Shown here piece after piece: positions 11,599 to 23,760 of a DNA stretch of 64,000 nt. Each line of letters starts with the position of its first letter. The first letter of the stretch is position 1. The position numbers and the translations under genes are program-made. Under the pieces are notes generated by a model. That model ran no database searches and was not told the origin of the DNA. It worked only from the letters and a program-made list of their open reading frames with translations. Origin of the DNA: Datisca glomerata (lineage: Eukaryota > Streptophyta > Magnoliopsida > Cucurbitales > Datiscaceae). Location of the stretch: contig QANY01008225.1 of NCBI GenBank assembly GCA_003255025.1, forward strand, positions 496,001 to 560,000, written 5' to 3'.

Positions 11599-13452
11599 GG
11601 AATATCAACGAAAGAAATTCCAATAGATATCAACATCGATATAATCTCAAGGTTATCGGTTAAATCCATTCTACGTTGCAAATCAGCCTGTAAAGCTTGT
11701 TGTGATCACTTTGTTAAGCAACATCTTCTTCGATCAAATATGTCGGACAACAACAACCACAACAACCTTATGATTGCAGTAGTAGATCGATATATTAGTA
11801 TTATATTAGGTTCTCTTCCATCTTTGAATTACAATAGTTGTATATTCAAACGTGATTATCCAATCTCACCACGTCCGTTGTTTCGGTCTCCGTGTCTTTT
11901 AGGCTCTTGTAATGGTTTACTTTGTGTACTCGTTACACCTGCCCTTCGTAATTCTTGTATTTTCATAATTAACCCAGCTACCAAAGAAAATAAGATATTA
12001 CCAAAATCATTCCTTTCGTTTGAGAGTGTTGATAGAGTAGAGCAAGTGATTTTTGGTTCGGTTATGATCAGTCAACGAATGATTATAAAGTGACAAAAAT
12101 CACAGTTGAAAGTACGACAATGGTGTATTCATTGAGAGCTGATTCTTGGGGAATGATAGAAAAGTTTCCCTCCGACAATAAACTTTTAACTCTAGAAGTG
12201 AATATGTGTTGGGGAAAATATGCATACCTTGCTTCTTTGTATGAGAATTACTTACAGTACTCGAAATTTGGGAACCGTCTACAATTTTGCAACAACAGAG
12301 AAACAAAAATTAATCCGAGCTCAGTGCGAACACTATGTCCCTAAGACAATTTTGCTCCATCCACGGTGCATAAAATGATGAGCAATTGTCTCCCAAGATA
12401 GAACATATTTTCGTTCTTACGAAAGTTGTACTTTAATCCATAAGAACCAGCGAACGCAACCATGGTTTGTAACCGCACATGTTAGTAAAAAACTTTCTAA
12501 GTCATACCGCTTTTTTCATAGCTTCACAAGTCGCTATATATTAAGCTTCCATAGTGGAATCTGTAATGTTAGATTGTTTGACACTTTTCCATACTACAGC
12601 TCCTCCACCTAGGGTGAATACTGATCCAGATGTCGACTTTCGACTATCTATGTCTGATTGAAAATTAGAATCAGTATATCCAGTGGGGTTCAGGTATCCA
12701 CCTGAATAAACAAGCATATAGTTTCATGTTCTCCTAAGATACATGAGAATGTGCTTTACTGTAATCTAATGTTCTAAACCTGGATTCGATTGATAACGAC
12801 TGACAATTCTCACTGCATAACATATGAAATTTTCATTCTTTTTAAAACACATATAGGGCCACCATATATATAGATTGATTCATGATCACTCGAATAGTCA
12901 TTATAAACTTTTATTTTATTTGAAATAGTGTCAATTTAAAATTGAAAAAACACAATAGTTATAACATTTCAAGTCAGTAAAAAAATAATTTTTTACTCAA
13001 AACTTCCAACAATATGTTTGGTGTTTTTGTTAACGGAGCTCTTCATTGGACAGGTTTTTGATTTTCAAAATCAAAGTTGGAGTATCATTGCCCTCGACTT
13101 AAAAACAAATACGTACAGTAAAATATTGTTACCGAATTTCGTTCGAGGCTGGACTATACCGTGTTTGACGGTTTTTGGTGGATTTCTTTGCAATGTGAAA
13201 CAAGAAGCCGTAGAATACGAAATATGGGGCATGAAGTATTATGGTAAACAAGATTCCAGGATTAAGTTGGGTGTCACACCATACATGAAATTAGGACGTA
13301 ACTCTCATATTCGGTATCCCAAACCATTGTGTTTGGTAAAAAAGGGTGACGTTTGGTCACGCTCTCACTTTTTTTTCTATATTTTCGATCCATATGTATC
13401 TAATAGATATAATTTACGCTTCCGACTCGAAGGGAACATTATCTTTTACTAG
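11599..13452 (+). pseudogene. F-box / F-box-associated-domain gene, destroyed by two element insertions
   Basis: From 11599 the frame reads the core of an F-box (IPIDINIDIISRLSVKSILR), where such proteins recruit SKP1 of an SCF ubiquitin ligase. It continues with SCNGLLCV and NPATKENKILPKS, typical of the F-box-associated domain. No in-frame start exists because the Tat-1 LTR ends 13 bp upstream. A frameshift near 12050 moves the reading to YDQSTNDYKVTKI and VYSLRADSWG. About 0.8 kb of foreign DNA with copia sequence (roughly 12190-13012) follows, and then the domain resumes with FGVFVNGALHWT. Another frameshift near 13055 leads to SIIALDLKTNTYSKILLP and GGFLCNVKQ, ending at 13452. Clearly an F-box-associated gene of the large plant family, dead here; which member cannot be told. 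Confidence 0.85.
12340..12830 (-). mobile_element. Ty1/copia RNase H fragment inside the F-box pseudogene
   Basis: Minus-strand translation gives [40 protein letters not shown] and CEAMKKAV, the conserved copia RNase H sequence with its D and E positions. Upstream on the same strand, [15 protein letters not shown] is the RT-RNase H connection. LTRs and target duplication are not visible, so only a fragment remains. The inserted block as a whole spans about 12190-13012. Confidence 0.8.
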
Positions 13453-13833
13453 GAGAGCTTAGTTTCACCGCACGCTATTTGCGGGAAAGGAAAGGTATGA
13501 AATGTTTTAAATTTTAATTTATTTATTTATGGTCGTACAATTATTTGTTCCCTCTCATAATTTTATAATTTTTTTGTGAGAAATATGAACAAATTCAATT
13601 TTTTTCGGTGAGATATATAGAATTTTAAAATTGCATGGTGGTTAGTAATTTGTTTACCCAAATCTGATCTTGTGGGATTAATATTACGGTTGTTACGGAC
13701 TTTTAGATTTTTTTTATAAGCGAGAAATTTCCCAACTATTTGTTTGTTGGGAGATGGAAAGAAAATTTTAAAACCCATCGTCATTAGCCGCACGCCCTTT
13801 CGCCCTCTCTCTTTTCTCTGTACAGAGAAAGGT

Positions 13834-14202
13834 ATGGATGTTTATGAAGCAACAGAATTGGTCTTTACAAAGATCAAGAACTTGGACCTCGAAAATGCCT
13901 CCAAAATCATGGGTTACATTCTTATTCAAGACGGTGGCGCAGAGTATATGAGCCGCTTAGCCTTAGCCCCCGAAACTGTTTTACACACTTTGGTTCTCAA
14001 GATCAAACACCGTTTGGGACTTTCCCCGAACAGTTCCCCTACACCTTCTTCTCTTTCGCCTTTCAATCCCATATCAACACCCACGATCAACAACCCCCTC
14101 TCCCAATCGTCTCCGACAATCCCCAGCAACGGTCTTGAAATCAGCAACAACCCGCATTCTCCATCTTCCATCGACTCGGGACCCGAACAGCTCCTCCACT
14201 AG
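13834..14202 (+). pseudogene. N-terminal fragment of a plant CCCH zinc-finger / RRM protein
   Basis: From ATG at 13834 the frame reads MDVYEATELVFTKIKNLD, ENASKIMGYILIQD and LALAPETVLHTLVLK. This is the conserved N-terminal module of the plant C3H46/53/55-type CCCH zinc-finger proteins that also carry an RRM and bind RNA. A serine/proline-rich linker follows and the frame stops at 14202; a few more related residues (RRISYDSSRGSSSPF) appear in another frame up to about 14260. No CCCH finger or RRM is found downstream, so this is an isolated first-exon fragment. It lies 0.4 kb after the F-box relic on the same strand. Confidence 0.7.
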
Positions 14203-14260
14203 GCGAATCTCATACGACAGTTCCCGAGGTAGTTCGTCTCCGTTTGTGCACAAAAAAAAA

Positions 14261-15034
14261 CGTGCAGATAGAGTTATTAATTATCAATATTCTTTTCTGA
14301 ATTTCTTTCCAAAATTTCCAGATTTCAAATTTCTGTTACTATATTTTTACCAAATACGATACTGCAGAATATTGCTTGATTAGGGATCGGATCCTCTGTA
14401 GTTGAGAAAATTATATTTCAGCCCTCTAAAAAGATCTTGACAGATGAGATCAAATATTAAAAAAGAAAATAATATTTTTTTATTTTTTCTTTAAATAAAA
14501 TTTTATGTAATCTGAACTGCCAGATGTAATCGGATGATTCATGATCATAGAACTACCCCTCTATGGTTGATTTTTAATGACATAGAATCTCAATTAGCTT
14601 GATATAAAATGGCCATATATATATAGATATACGTAATATATGGTGCAAATACAAATAACAATTATTTCTTTTCTTAAGTTATTTCCTTTTGAAGAAAGCT
14701 TTGTAATATTGTTCAGACTTTCTAATTTTGATTTTTCTTTTCTCAGGTGATATAGAATAAAATGGAGTCAAGGTCTAGAGAATCAGCAAATTTTGGCTTC
14801 TGAAAGATTGAAGTGAATTCGGACTAGCTTCAGCATATTTTCCTTTTCCTTTTTATATTTATAAGTATAGAAATTGCTTTCTACACACTTAATTAGATTT
14901 TTATCATCCTTTTAAATTCTTTAGATTTCTAAATTTTAATTATATCATTTTGTTAATAGAGGTAATTACCCTCATGATTAATTAAGTAATAATTTTTTTT
15001 TGAATTTGTTCTATTTTTCTCCTTTTTAAAGTTT
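14261..15034. other. Intergenic, nothing recognised
   Basis: AT-rich sequence with long T and A runs. I see no coding frame, RNA gene or element border here. Confidence 0.6.
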
Positions 15035-15776
15035 TTATATATTTATATTTTTGGTTGGAGAGAGAGATTTGATGCGAGATGGCATTGTATCAGACAGAAT
15101 CTCTACCATTAAAGTATCAGATAGAATCTCTACCATGCAATCCTTAGGCACGTTGCAAACTTCTAAACCCCATCTGAATGCCTTAGCTTCCCCTATTGAC
15201 ACGTTCCTTAAATTAGAGATGGCATTGTATCCAGTACTCATAATATCACCATGTTCATTATAGAGGATCCAGCCAAGACCTCCTATGCCATTCTTTCTCC
15301 ATGATATATCTGATAACAATCTCCATCTACCTGTAGGTGGTGAGGAATCGGGATGAAACCTAGAAGAATTGGACATCTCCACATAGGAATTAGTGCTGGC
15401 TTTTGCAAACTCAGCCACCTGCAAATTCGTCAGTTGTATCGCTTCCCCTGGATCAACTTGAGCATTCTGAAAACAAATGGCATTCCTGGACTCCCATATA
15501 CGCCAAAGACCAAAGACAAACTAGCTAGGACAAAGCCTCATCTCGGTGAGTTATCAGAGAGGGCCTCCCACATAAACTTCCAGATCGTTAAACAATCACC
15601 AACTGGAATATTATGAGTCATTAAAGAAAGAGGACTACCAAACCAAAATACACTAGCAAAAGGGTATGAAAAGAACAAATGAGAAAAAGTTTCAGTATGA
15701 CACCCACATAAGCTACAGACCTCGCTTACATTGAACCTCTTTTGTTTAGGCTAGGCTTTAGAGCGATGAAGTTTTT
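15035..15776 (-). mobile_element. LINE (non-LTR retrotransposon) 3' fragment: zinc-finger and RNase H region
   Basis: On the minus strand, 15776 to about 15600 reads FNVSEVCSLCGCHTETFSHL and FASVFWFG, the zf-RVT zinc-binding region of plant LINEs (C..C...H...F). From about 15424 the frame gives GRWRLLSDISWRKNGIGGLG, LYNEHGDIMSTG and IGEAKAFRWGLEV, the RNase H-like domain found at the end of many plant LINEs. The RT itself is missing and stops occur between the two parts. A small direct repeat duplicates the codons for MVEILSDT near the 3' end (about 15090-15135). Confidence 0.8.
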
Positions 15777-16260
15777 TGCGCGCCTCCATATGAAATCCTG
15801 AATCTTGGGGATAGAGAGAGATTGGAGAGAGAGTAAAATACGGTTTGAAGGAGATAGAGATTTGATTTGAGAGAAAAAATGATATATTTAGTGATAGAGA
15901 GAGATTGTAGGAGAAACATTGATTGAAGGAGAGAGATTTGTAAATAATAATTAATAAAAATTAAATATAAAATATTTTAGTTTATGCTTTATGATAAGGA
16001 ATAGAGTGAATGATAAGATAAATATATTAATTTAATTAAAATATTAATTATTAAATATTTATTTACTATTTTATGGTGAGATAGATTGTTTGGAATTGAT
16101 ATGAAAAATAAATTTTAATGCCAAAAATACTGATTGGATAGATTTGATTTGAGAGAGACAGATTTTGATTTGATATGAGAGAGAGAATTTGTTTTTCAAG
16201 TTGGATCACAATCGAAAAACATACAAGAATATATTGTCACAAGTTGGGTCTAAGTGTTAA
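15777..16260. repeat. GAGAGA-rich segment resembling the right ends of the MULE-like units
   Basis: Alternating GAGAGA runs and AT-rich blocks with words such as GATTTGATTTGAGAGA and GAGAGAGATTTGTAAATA resemble 32820-33150 and 35420-35800. I read it as the right end of another degraded copy of the same transposon, cut on its left by the LINE. The similarity is patchy and could partly reflect low complexity. Confidence 0.4.
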
Positions 16261-17875
16261 TCCTTCGCTCAATAAAAAACGTCGTAGGTGTATTTAAGGT
16301 TACATTTACGCGTTCATTTATTTTTCAGACTGTTTTTTTATTAACATATATTAGTATTACTATGATATGGTTTTAGTCGAATTTATTGGAAATGAATTTG
16401 TTAATCCATTTTCAATTGTTTGATTAACATTTATTGCATATCCAACTGTTTCATGCGATATATCATCATGACGTTGATTATGAAACTAGCCCATTAATCA
16501 CCACAAACATCTTTGGCCAAAAAATCACCACAAACATAAACAGACAATTGCCAACTCATTGTTAATAGTAAAAGGGTCATTTTTAAGAGTTCTAAAAGAA
16601 GAATTGCATAAACCAGCTTGCTTAAAGGATCATATATTTAGGACTTTTGACCTATAAGACGTGATGAAAAATTTCTTAAAGCTGCTTGATAGAAGAAGGG
16701 ATATAGATCTTGACGCTGTTATTACAACTTTGTTGATTTTAGTTATATAATTGGCATACACGTCTAACTTATTATTGATCTACATAGTTACATAATATGT
16801 AATGGTAAAAATAGGAGTTTAACTTATTATTGATATACATATTCGAATGTGGTAAAACTATAAATATAGTTAGATGTATAACATAGAATATATAATATTG
16901 TGTAGTTTCACTTTTATAATTATTCTCTCTTATCACGACGGGGGGATTTTGGGATAAAAGTTAATGTTGGTATAGATAAATTAGAAAAATAATAATGCAT
17001 TGGATTACCATTATTAGATACTTATAGGACAATTATACTACATGAATTAGTAACTAATTTTTCATAAATTGAAAGAAAAAACAAATTAGCCTATCGATGA
17101 TATAAATAATAGATCTAATTGGACAATAAAGAAACATATATTATCGTTAAAGTAATATAACATTTACTAGTCATTGATAAAATTAATCAAATACGAAATA
17201 ATACTAATCATAATTACTTAAGAAATTTTGTTCCAAAATTTGGATGAAGCATAATAAAAGAAGGCAACAGATTATAGTAAAAAAATTACATGAAGCATAT
17301 TAAAAGAAGCATAAAAGTCAGTGTTCTAGTCTATTCAACTCTCTTGGGTCAGAGGAAGTATATTGAGATTCAGAACGTCTTCTAGTTGTTTAGATGTATT
17401 CTTGTCAAATTCAGTAACAAAAGATGAACTGCACATTTTTTAGGGCTTGACTTGTCTTTTGGTATGGATAATTACAACATCATTTAGTGACAGCAAACAT
17501 TTTCGTTGTCTCGTAGCACCACGCTAAAATAATATTAATTTACATAATCAATAAACATTCTATGTTAATTAAACTTGCTAAATTCTTTTCAACTGAATCA
17601 ATAACATTATATGTTAATCAATAATAATATGACAAGACAAATTTAATTTTTACCTTCAAATCCCCTTCCTTTGTTTTTTTTCCAATACATGTAGCATTGC
17701 CCGGTCCAGTTTTACAATGAAATTGTAGGGTAATGTTTTACATGCTTCATTTACTCATTAGATTTAACATCGATATGTCGGTCATTTGTGTTAACTTGCT
17801 GAATGACAGCATTTTCATTGTCGACAGCATTTTCATTGAAGTTGGCATCATCATCTAATCCATCATGTTCCACTT
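16261..17875. other. AT-rich stretch, no gene recognised
   Basis: No convincing coding frame or RNA gene. It may belong to the MULE-like unit whose duplicated part starts near 17876, but I see no sequence that proves it. Confidence 0.5.
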
Positions 17876-19869
17876 CACATCCCTGTTATGAATTCTTGTA
17901 TTAATTGTCAATACAAAAATTCAGAATGATAGGTATTAATCACATATTATCAATAAAAATTACTAGTAAAAAATATACTTATAGACATATTGATTTCTTT
18001 ATGTCTTCAACATCGGTTTGTATCTTGTAAATCATGGTGTATAAATCATCAATCTTCAAATCAAGATGCATTTGATAACATTCAATGCATTTCAATTGTT
18101 TATGCAACATTGCCATTGTAACTTCTTCCTCTCCACTTGTCTTAGGTGGTGGAGTATTCAAACGTTCTTCAAAAGTACCACAATCAACATAAATTAAAGC
18201 ATTTAACCATCTTAATAGGGTGTTCTAGTTTTTTATCATTTTAAAAAATAATTAAGTTGATAATAAAGTTAGTTTGATCATAATTTTATATTCTCACGCC
18301 ACCCTTATATAAGATAATATTAATAAATGTATTATATATTAAATAAATAGCTGAAAATAGCCATGTATTATATCTACAAGTAATCTTTAAATTTTTAAAA
18401 TCTAACTCAATTGTTCTTTAAAATTTAGAAAAAATATTTAGAATTTCTTATATAAATAAAATGAAATTGAGAGACTAATAACCAAAAATTGGTAAGAAAA
18501 AAATATTTACATGAGATATATGAAATAAATCTGATTAATACTAATAATATAAAAAATAGATTTAACACTTTCGCTTATGTCACAAAATCCACAAAATATT
18601 ATGAATTATGTAATTATTTTCATTTATTAGTCTATTTTATTTCTATAAGTACTTATGTACTTAATGAAAACAATTATTTCTAAATATTTTCTCCTATAAT
18701 TATTTATATAATTTTTAATTAAATGCATATTTTTTAAAGATTGAGCAATCCCTTGATTTAGGGGAATTAGTTGTGATTTTTAGAAAAATATATATTTATT
18801 AATAAAATAAATAAATATAAATTCAGAATAACTAGTTACTTTTTAACGTAGGCATATTTTTTTTAAATCAATAAGTTGTAGAAATTCTATAACTTTTAGG
18901 GGAGTTAGTAGTGATTTTTAGGTAAATATGTGTATAACAATCAAATAAATAATATATAAATTTAGAGTAAATATATTGTAAATTATTTTTGGCAATATAT
19001 NTAATAGTTATTTATATAAACTAAATTAAAATGATAAAATGATTATTAATAATGATATTTAGTAGTATTGGATTAACTGTTACGAGAAAAATAGAACCAT
19101 ACGTTAATATTCAGAAATATGCAATCTTACTCTTTTGTAGAAATAATAATAATAATAAATTATTTATAATTAAATAGATATGTATGAAAATAATTAAAAT
19201 GTTTATTATTTATAATTAAAGATAATAATCCAATCCTTTACTTTTTAAGTAACTTAAAATGGGTAAATTTTTCCTACAATTCAAAATTCAAAAATAATTT
19301 AGTTTACATATTAATTAGGATAAATGATAATTAAATAAATGTAGTTGATTAAATATTATAATAAATGGATTTTATAAATTTGTTGAATTTTTCTAAAACG
19401 GTTATTTTTCTAATTATTATTATTACTGTCTATTTAACAAAATAAAGATTTCAAATTGTATATTTTCCTAAAAGACCCTCACAATCAATTCAGCCATGTT
19501 TTTCATGTTACTCAAACGTTCTTCAACCATTCATGTCACCATAAATACAAATTAGTATTTCTCGCTTACTTTGGTTGATCTTCCTCATCGTTGGTTAGAA
19601 TTATGTCTTGAATAATCAACTATTCATGTCACCATAAATACAAATTAGTATATAATATATACAAAAAATAACTTTCATATTTATTAACATATCATAATTG
19701 AGTACATTTATTTCACCAAAAATATTTTCTTGTAAATCTTTCCAGTCTGGCTATCTATCAGATTCGCCAAAAACCTTTTCTTGGAAGTAGACCACTCATT
19801 ATTTTTGCATAATAATTGTATTATGGACCCAAGGTTGGTATAATTTCTAGTTCCCAAGCTGTTAGTGCT
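17876..19869 (-). mobile_element. Left half of the MULE-like (DUF1985) unit 1, split by Tat-2
   Basis: 17876-17990 is nearly identical in order to 33900-34016 (words TGTCAATACAAAAA, AATAGGTATTAAT, ACATATTATCAATAAAAA), the start of unit 2. At the right end the minus strand reads toward lower coordinates as the continuation of the DUF1985 gene: across the Tat-2 insertion the codons give FPLALTAWELEIIPTLG, a motif typical of this transposon protein family. A minus-strand frame at 17979-18161 (60 codons) is unassigned. An ambiguous base N is at 19001. Confidence 0.6.
19529..19651. repeat. 30-bp direct repeat, copies 93 bp apart
   Basis: The words ATTCATGTCACCATAAATAC and CAAATTAGTAT occur together at 19529-19558 and 19622-19651 without mismatch. 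A related shorter word, CAAACGTTCTTCAA, occurs at about 18160 and 19513. This looks like a local tandem duplication inside the degraded transposon. Confidence 0.75.
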
Positions 19870-20509
19870 TGAATAGGGAAAACTCACCTAAGACATGTGT
19901 ACAAAAGGATCAACCAAAGCTAGCCGCATAGACTATCGATGTGGTAAAACATAAGAGTAAGCGAGAAAGCTAAGCGGGAAGAAGGAAGCCACGAAGGCAA
20001 TCGACGTGGCAGAGCATGAGCCTTAAAAGGAAGGAAAGAAGACCCATTAAGGGTGGTTTAGTCATTACAGCCAAATTCCTAAAAATGAAAGAGTAAGTGA
20101 GAAAGCTAAGCGAGAAGAAGGAAGCCACGAATGTCGTCGACGTGGCAGAGCATAAGCCTTAAAAGGAAGGAAAGAAGACCCATTAAGGGTGGTTTAGCCG
20201 TTACAGCCGAATTCCCCTAAAATCTAGGGGAATATTCTTGCAATTTGTTAATTATGCTTGTAAATCCCTCAAATCAAGTTGTAATCTCTTAATTATGGTT
20301 GAATTTCCCTTGAATACAGTGCATATTCCATTCTTTGGAGAAGATTCTCATTTTAAGAGATGTAGCAACATCATATGAGTAGCCTATAAATAAAAACTAG
20401 TTGTAATTCAAAGGCAAGCAATACAATCTACGATCAAACTATTTTTCTTTGAGCTTTCTCTCTCTATTATTTTAATTTTCTTTTTTATATGAGGAAAAAA
20501 TCATTTACA
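19870..20509 (+). mobile_element. 5' LTR of Tat-2, with an internal ~136-bp tandem duplication
   Basis: 640 bp, starts TGAATAGGGAAAAC and ends CATTTACA. Compared with the 3' LTR it is 146 bp longer because the segment beginning GAGTAAGCGAGAAAGC (19955) is repeated from 20091, including AAGACCCATTAAGGGTGG twice. CCTATAAATAAA near 20380 is a likely promoter TATA region. No clear tRNA-complementary primer site follows the LTR. Confidence 0.92.
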
Positions 20510-20570
20510 TTTTGGTATTTTCATTGAAAGCGAGTAGAAACCTCAGAGAATCCCTCCACAAAATCAAACA

Positions 20571-21593
20571 ATGTCTCGAACCAAAACAATCACTGCCCTC
20601 AACGAAGGAAACGAAAACGGAGATGAGTAAACCAATCAACCCACTCCCCCGGTTAAGATGCTTCAGGCTATCCTAAACTGAATGCAGGAGATGGAGCAGC
20701 GGAACGCTGAAACGCTACACAACGTGTAGCATACAATATAGGAAGATATTGTTGTGCTGCAACGGGATCATACACAGACACACGCGAAAGTCAGTCAACA
20801 CACTAACCGTGAAGAACGGCAAAATCGTCAGGAAGGAGGTGGATGCAAAGCTAGATGGGAAGATAATGAAAACAGCATGAATGTGCATAATGAAGATGTG
20901 GAGGTACAATTTTAAAACCATGAAAAAGAGGTAGCGGGAGAAGTCTGTCCGCCAAAAGTTATGACAAAAGCAGCGATGGAGGATATGATGGAGCTAAGGA
21001 ATTTGGGGATTGTGGGAAAGGCAGACCTTAAGTCACTCACCAGAACCCCATTGAGCCCAGAGGTTCTAGCCGCCCCAATATCAAAAAATTTTGTGGCACC
21101 TAAGTTCAAGTGTTATGAATGAAAATTTGACCCTATGGACCATCTTAGGTGGTTTAAGGAAGTCATGGCGCTGTACTAACATGAAGATGCATTGATGTGC
21201 AGGATATTTCCCATAAGCCCGGACGGAATCACGCTTAAATGGTATCATTCTCTTCCCGCTCAATGAATTACTAATTTACTATCATGTCTACTGTCTTTTT
21301 GGAACAGTACTCTATGTATTGTGCGGTGATGGAAGATTCAGAGTATCTCCTTACAATCTCTGTCCAAAAAGGAGAAACACTACATGAGTACAACAATAGG
21401 TTCAAAGAGGATATGGCTAAGGTGGAAAGCTGCGACGACAAAGTGGCCAGGCAGGCCTTTAGACGGGCTAAACCCAGAATCCGCCCTCTTTGAGGATTTA
21501 TCAAAAGTTAAACATTTAACCATGGCGGAAACCTTTCAGCGGGCACAAGCTTACATCACGTTGGAAGAAGAAAAAAATAGTATGTTAAAATAG
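20571..21593 (+). pseudogene. Tat-2 gag (broken)
   Basis: Starts at ATG 20571 (MSRTKTITALNEGNENGDE then a stop). Across frames it shows the Tat gag core: LSPEVLAAPISKNFVAPKF, DPMDHLRWFKEVMALY, DALMCRIFPISPDG and LKWYHSLP. The gag fold ends with GETLHEYNNRFKEDMAKVE and TMAETFQRAQAYITLEEE. At least six stops and two frameshifts are visible. A degenerate zinc knuckle (YCSFYRS...) follows near 21870 with one cysteine lost. Confidence 0.8.
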
Positions 21594-22139
21594 ACAGGAA
21601 GACAGAATGATGAGCCCAAGAAAGAAGAACATAGTACAAAGGCTGACAGAAAGAGGAACTAGAGGACAGAAAAACAAAGTGAGTAGTTAGATAGTAAATG
21701 GGATAAAACTAACAACCGGAGAAGATATGCTGATGACATCCACCTTAGGGATACGAACTACACATCATTAGCTATATCAATAAACCAAGTCCTAGAAATG
21801 ATAAAGGACAAGCCTTGGTTGAAGAGGTCGGCCCCACTCACAAAGGAGTCGTACTAGAAGGATAAGGACAAGTATTGCTCATTCTATAGGAGCAGTGAAC
21901 ATATTATACAAAAGATTGTTATAAGCTAAAAGACTATGTAGAAAAGCTAGTAAAAGAAGGATACCTGAACTAGTTTGTGAAAAAAGAGGAGCCGAAAAGT
22001 AAAAATTAAAAGGAAGTCTGAAACGGAGAAAAATGAGACAACAGGAAGAAAACACTCTGGATAGTTGACACCATCATTGCGTTAACTGAACATGAGGGGA
22101 CTACTAGAAAGGAAAGAAGGGTGTACAGCAAAAAAACAT

Positions 22140-22640
22140 TGCTAGAAGGAAATTATGAATGGGGGAGTTCCTCGAGTAATAGTGGAAATCCCCCACTCAT
22201 ATTTGATGATATAGATTTGGAGTATGACAGACGCCGTAACGACGCCATTGTCATCTGAATACAAATGGCAAAATGTTTACTGAGAAGGGTACTGATTGAT
22301 GACGGGAGTGTCGTCAACATTCTTCGTCGGTCTTCGAGAAAATGTCTATGGGAGAACGTCAGTTGCAAGGTTTGTCACAGCCTCTAATAGGATTAAGTGA
22401 AACCGTGAGCTACTCAGAAAGGATGATTACCCTCCCATTCAGTGCATAATCGTTCAACTACCTTACATAATTTGTAGAGTTAGACACATCATTTCCTTAT
22501 AATGCCATTCTAGGAAGAACCTGGCTGCACAAGATGAAAGTCGTACCATCCACCTATTACCAAGTACTGAAGTACACATATCCTAATGGGATCAAGACCA
22601 TAAGAAGGGATTCAGCTGCTGCCCGGATGTGCGCCACAAC
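22140..22640 (+). pseudogene. Tat-2 aspartic protease region (broken)
   Basis: RRNDAIVI, then MAKCLLRRVLIDDGSVVNIL, matches the Tat protease pattern with the active-site triplet read as DGS after LID. AILGRTWLHKMKVVPSTYYQ-like residues at 22505-22565 and LKYTYPNGIKTIRRD mark the end of the domain. Several stops lie between. Confidence 0.7.
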
Positions 22641-22932
22641 CTTACTGGAGTCAGTAAGAAAAAAGAAAACGGAAAAGAAGAAAGAGGAGTTGTGGTTCCT
22701 AATAAACAATAACAATCACAAGCGGACACGCAGGTGGGCCCGAGGTACGAAGCGGGAGAAGAAATTGAACCCATCTCTTGGATGAAGAAACGTAGAAGAC
22801 AACTAACATTGGGGCCCACCTCGAGCAAGCGATAAAAGAGTGGCTGCTGGATTTTCTGCGGAAAAATAAAGACATTTTTGCAACCACAACCCAAGAAATG
22901 CCAGTATACCAGAAGATATAATATGTCATAGG

Positions 22933-23760
22933 TTGAATATTGTTCCTACTGTCAGTCTGGTGAATCAACAAAATAAGTGTTTTGCGCCAGAAAGGAATAT
23001 GGTCATCAAAGAAGAAGTTGACAAATCGTTAAAAGCAGGCTTCATCAGGGAGGTAGATTATCCAAAATGTCTTGCAAATGTTGTCATGGCAAAAAAGAAG
23101 AATGAGAAATGGAGAATCTGTGTAGACTTCACAGGCTTGAATAGAGCCTACCCCAAAGACGAATATTCGTTGTTAAGAATAGATCAGATGATAGATGCCA
23201 CATCGGGACACGAACTTCTGAGCTTTATGGATGCCTTCTAGGGATACAACCAGGTGAAAATGTTCCAACATGATCAAGAAAGACATATTTCATAACTGAA
23301 CATGGTACTTTCTGTTACAAAGTAATTCCTTTCAGTTTGAAAAAGGCAGGTGCTACCTACCAGAGGTTGGTAAATAAAATCTTCCGAGAACAGATCAGGA
23401 AAAATATGGAGGTCTATGTGGATTATATGCTAGTGAAGAGCTGTAAGTGGGAAGATATCATCAAAGACCTCAATGAAACATTTTTCATCATAAGGAAGAG
23501 TTCCATGAAACTGAATCCAGAGAAATGCACCTTTAGAGTGGCGGTAGGGAAATTTTTGGGTCACTTGGTCACGCAACGGGGTATTGAAGTCAACCCAAAT
23601 CAAGTAAAAACTATAATGGAAATGAGATCCCCACGAAATCAGAAGGAAGTACAAGGCTTAGCAGGAAGATTGACGGCATTAAACAAATTACTTTCAAGAT
23701 CAACCGAAATATGTAAGCCTTTCTTTGTAAAATTGAGGAAGAACTATGTTGACGAGTAGG
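22933..23760 (+). pseudogene. Tat-2 reverse transcriptase (broken, catalytic box changed)
   Basis: Two open pieces, 22933-23241 and 23337-23759, with a stop replacing a residue after MDAF at 23239 and a frameshift near 23275. Motifs: FIREVDYPKCLANVVMAKKK, WRICVDFTGLN, DEYSLLRIDQM, ATYQRLVNKIF, and the connection motif EVQGLAGRLTALNK. The catalytic box reads YVDYM rather than YVDDM, so one metal-binding aspartate is gone. Tat-1 keeps YIDD at this place. Confidence 0.88.

Noticed and set aside
13018..13452. Open frame as an independent small gene
   Set aside because: It is the end of the F-box-associated domain, frameshifted from the part just upstream.
18489..18683. 64-codon plus-strand frame
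   Set aside because: Its composition is that of AT-rich non-coding DNA and no domain is visible.
19001..19001. Single N as a scaffold gap
   Set aside because: It is one ambiguous base in continuous AT-rich sequence, not a gap run.
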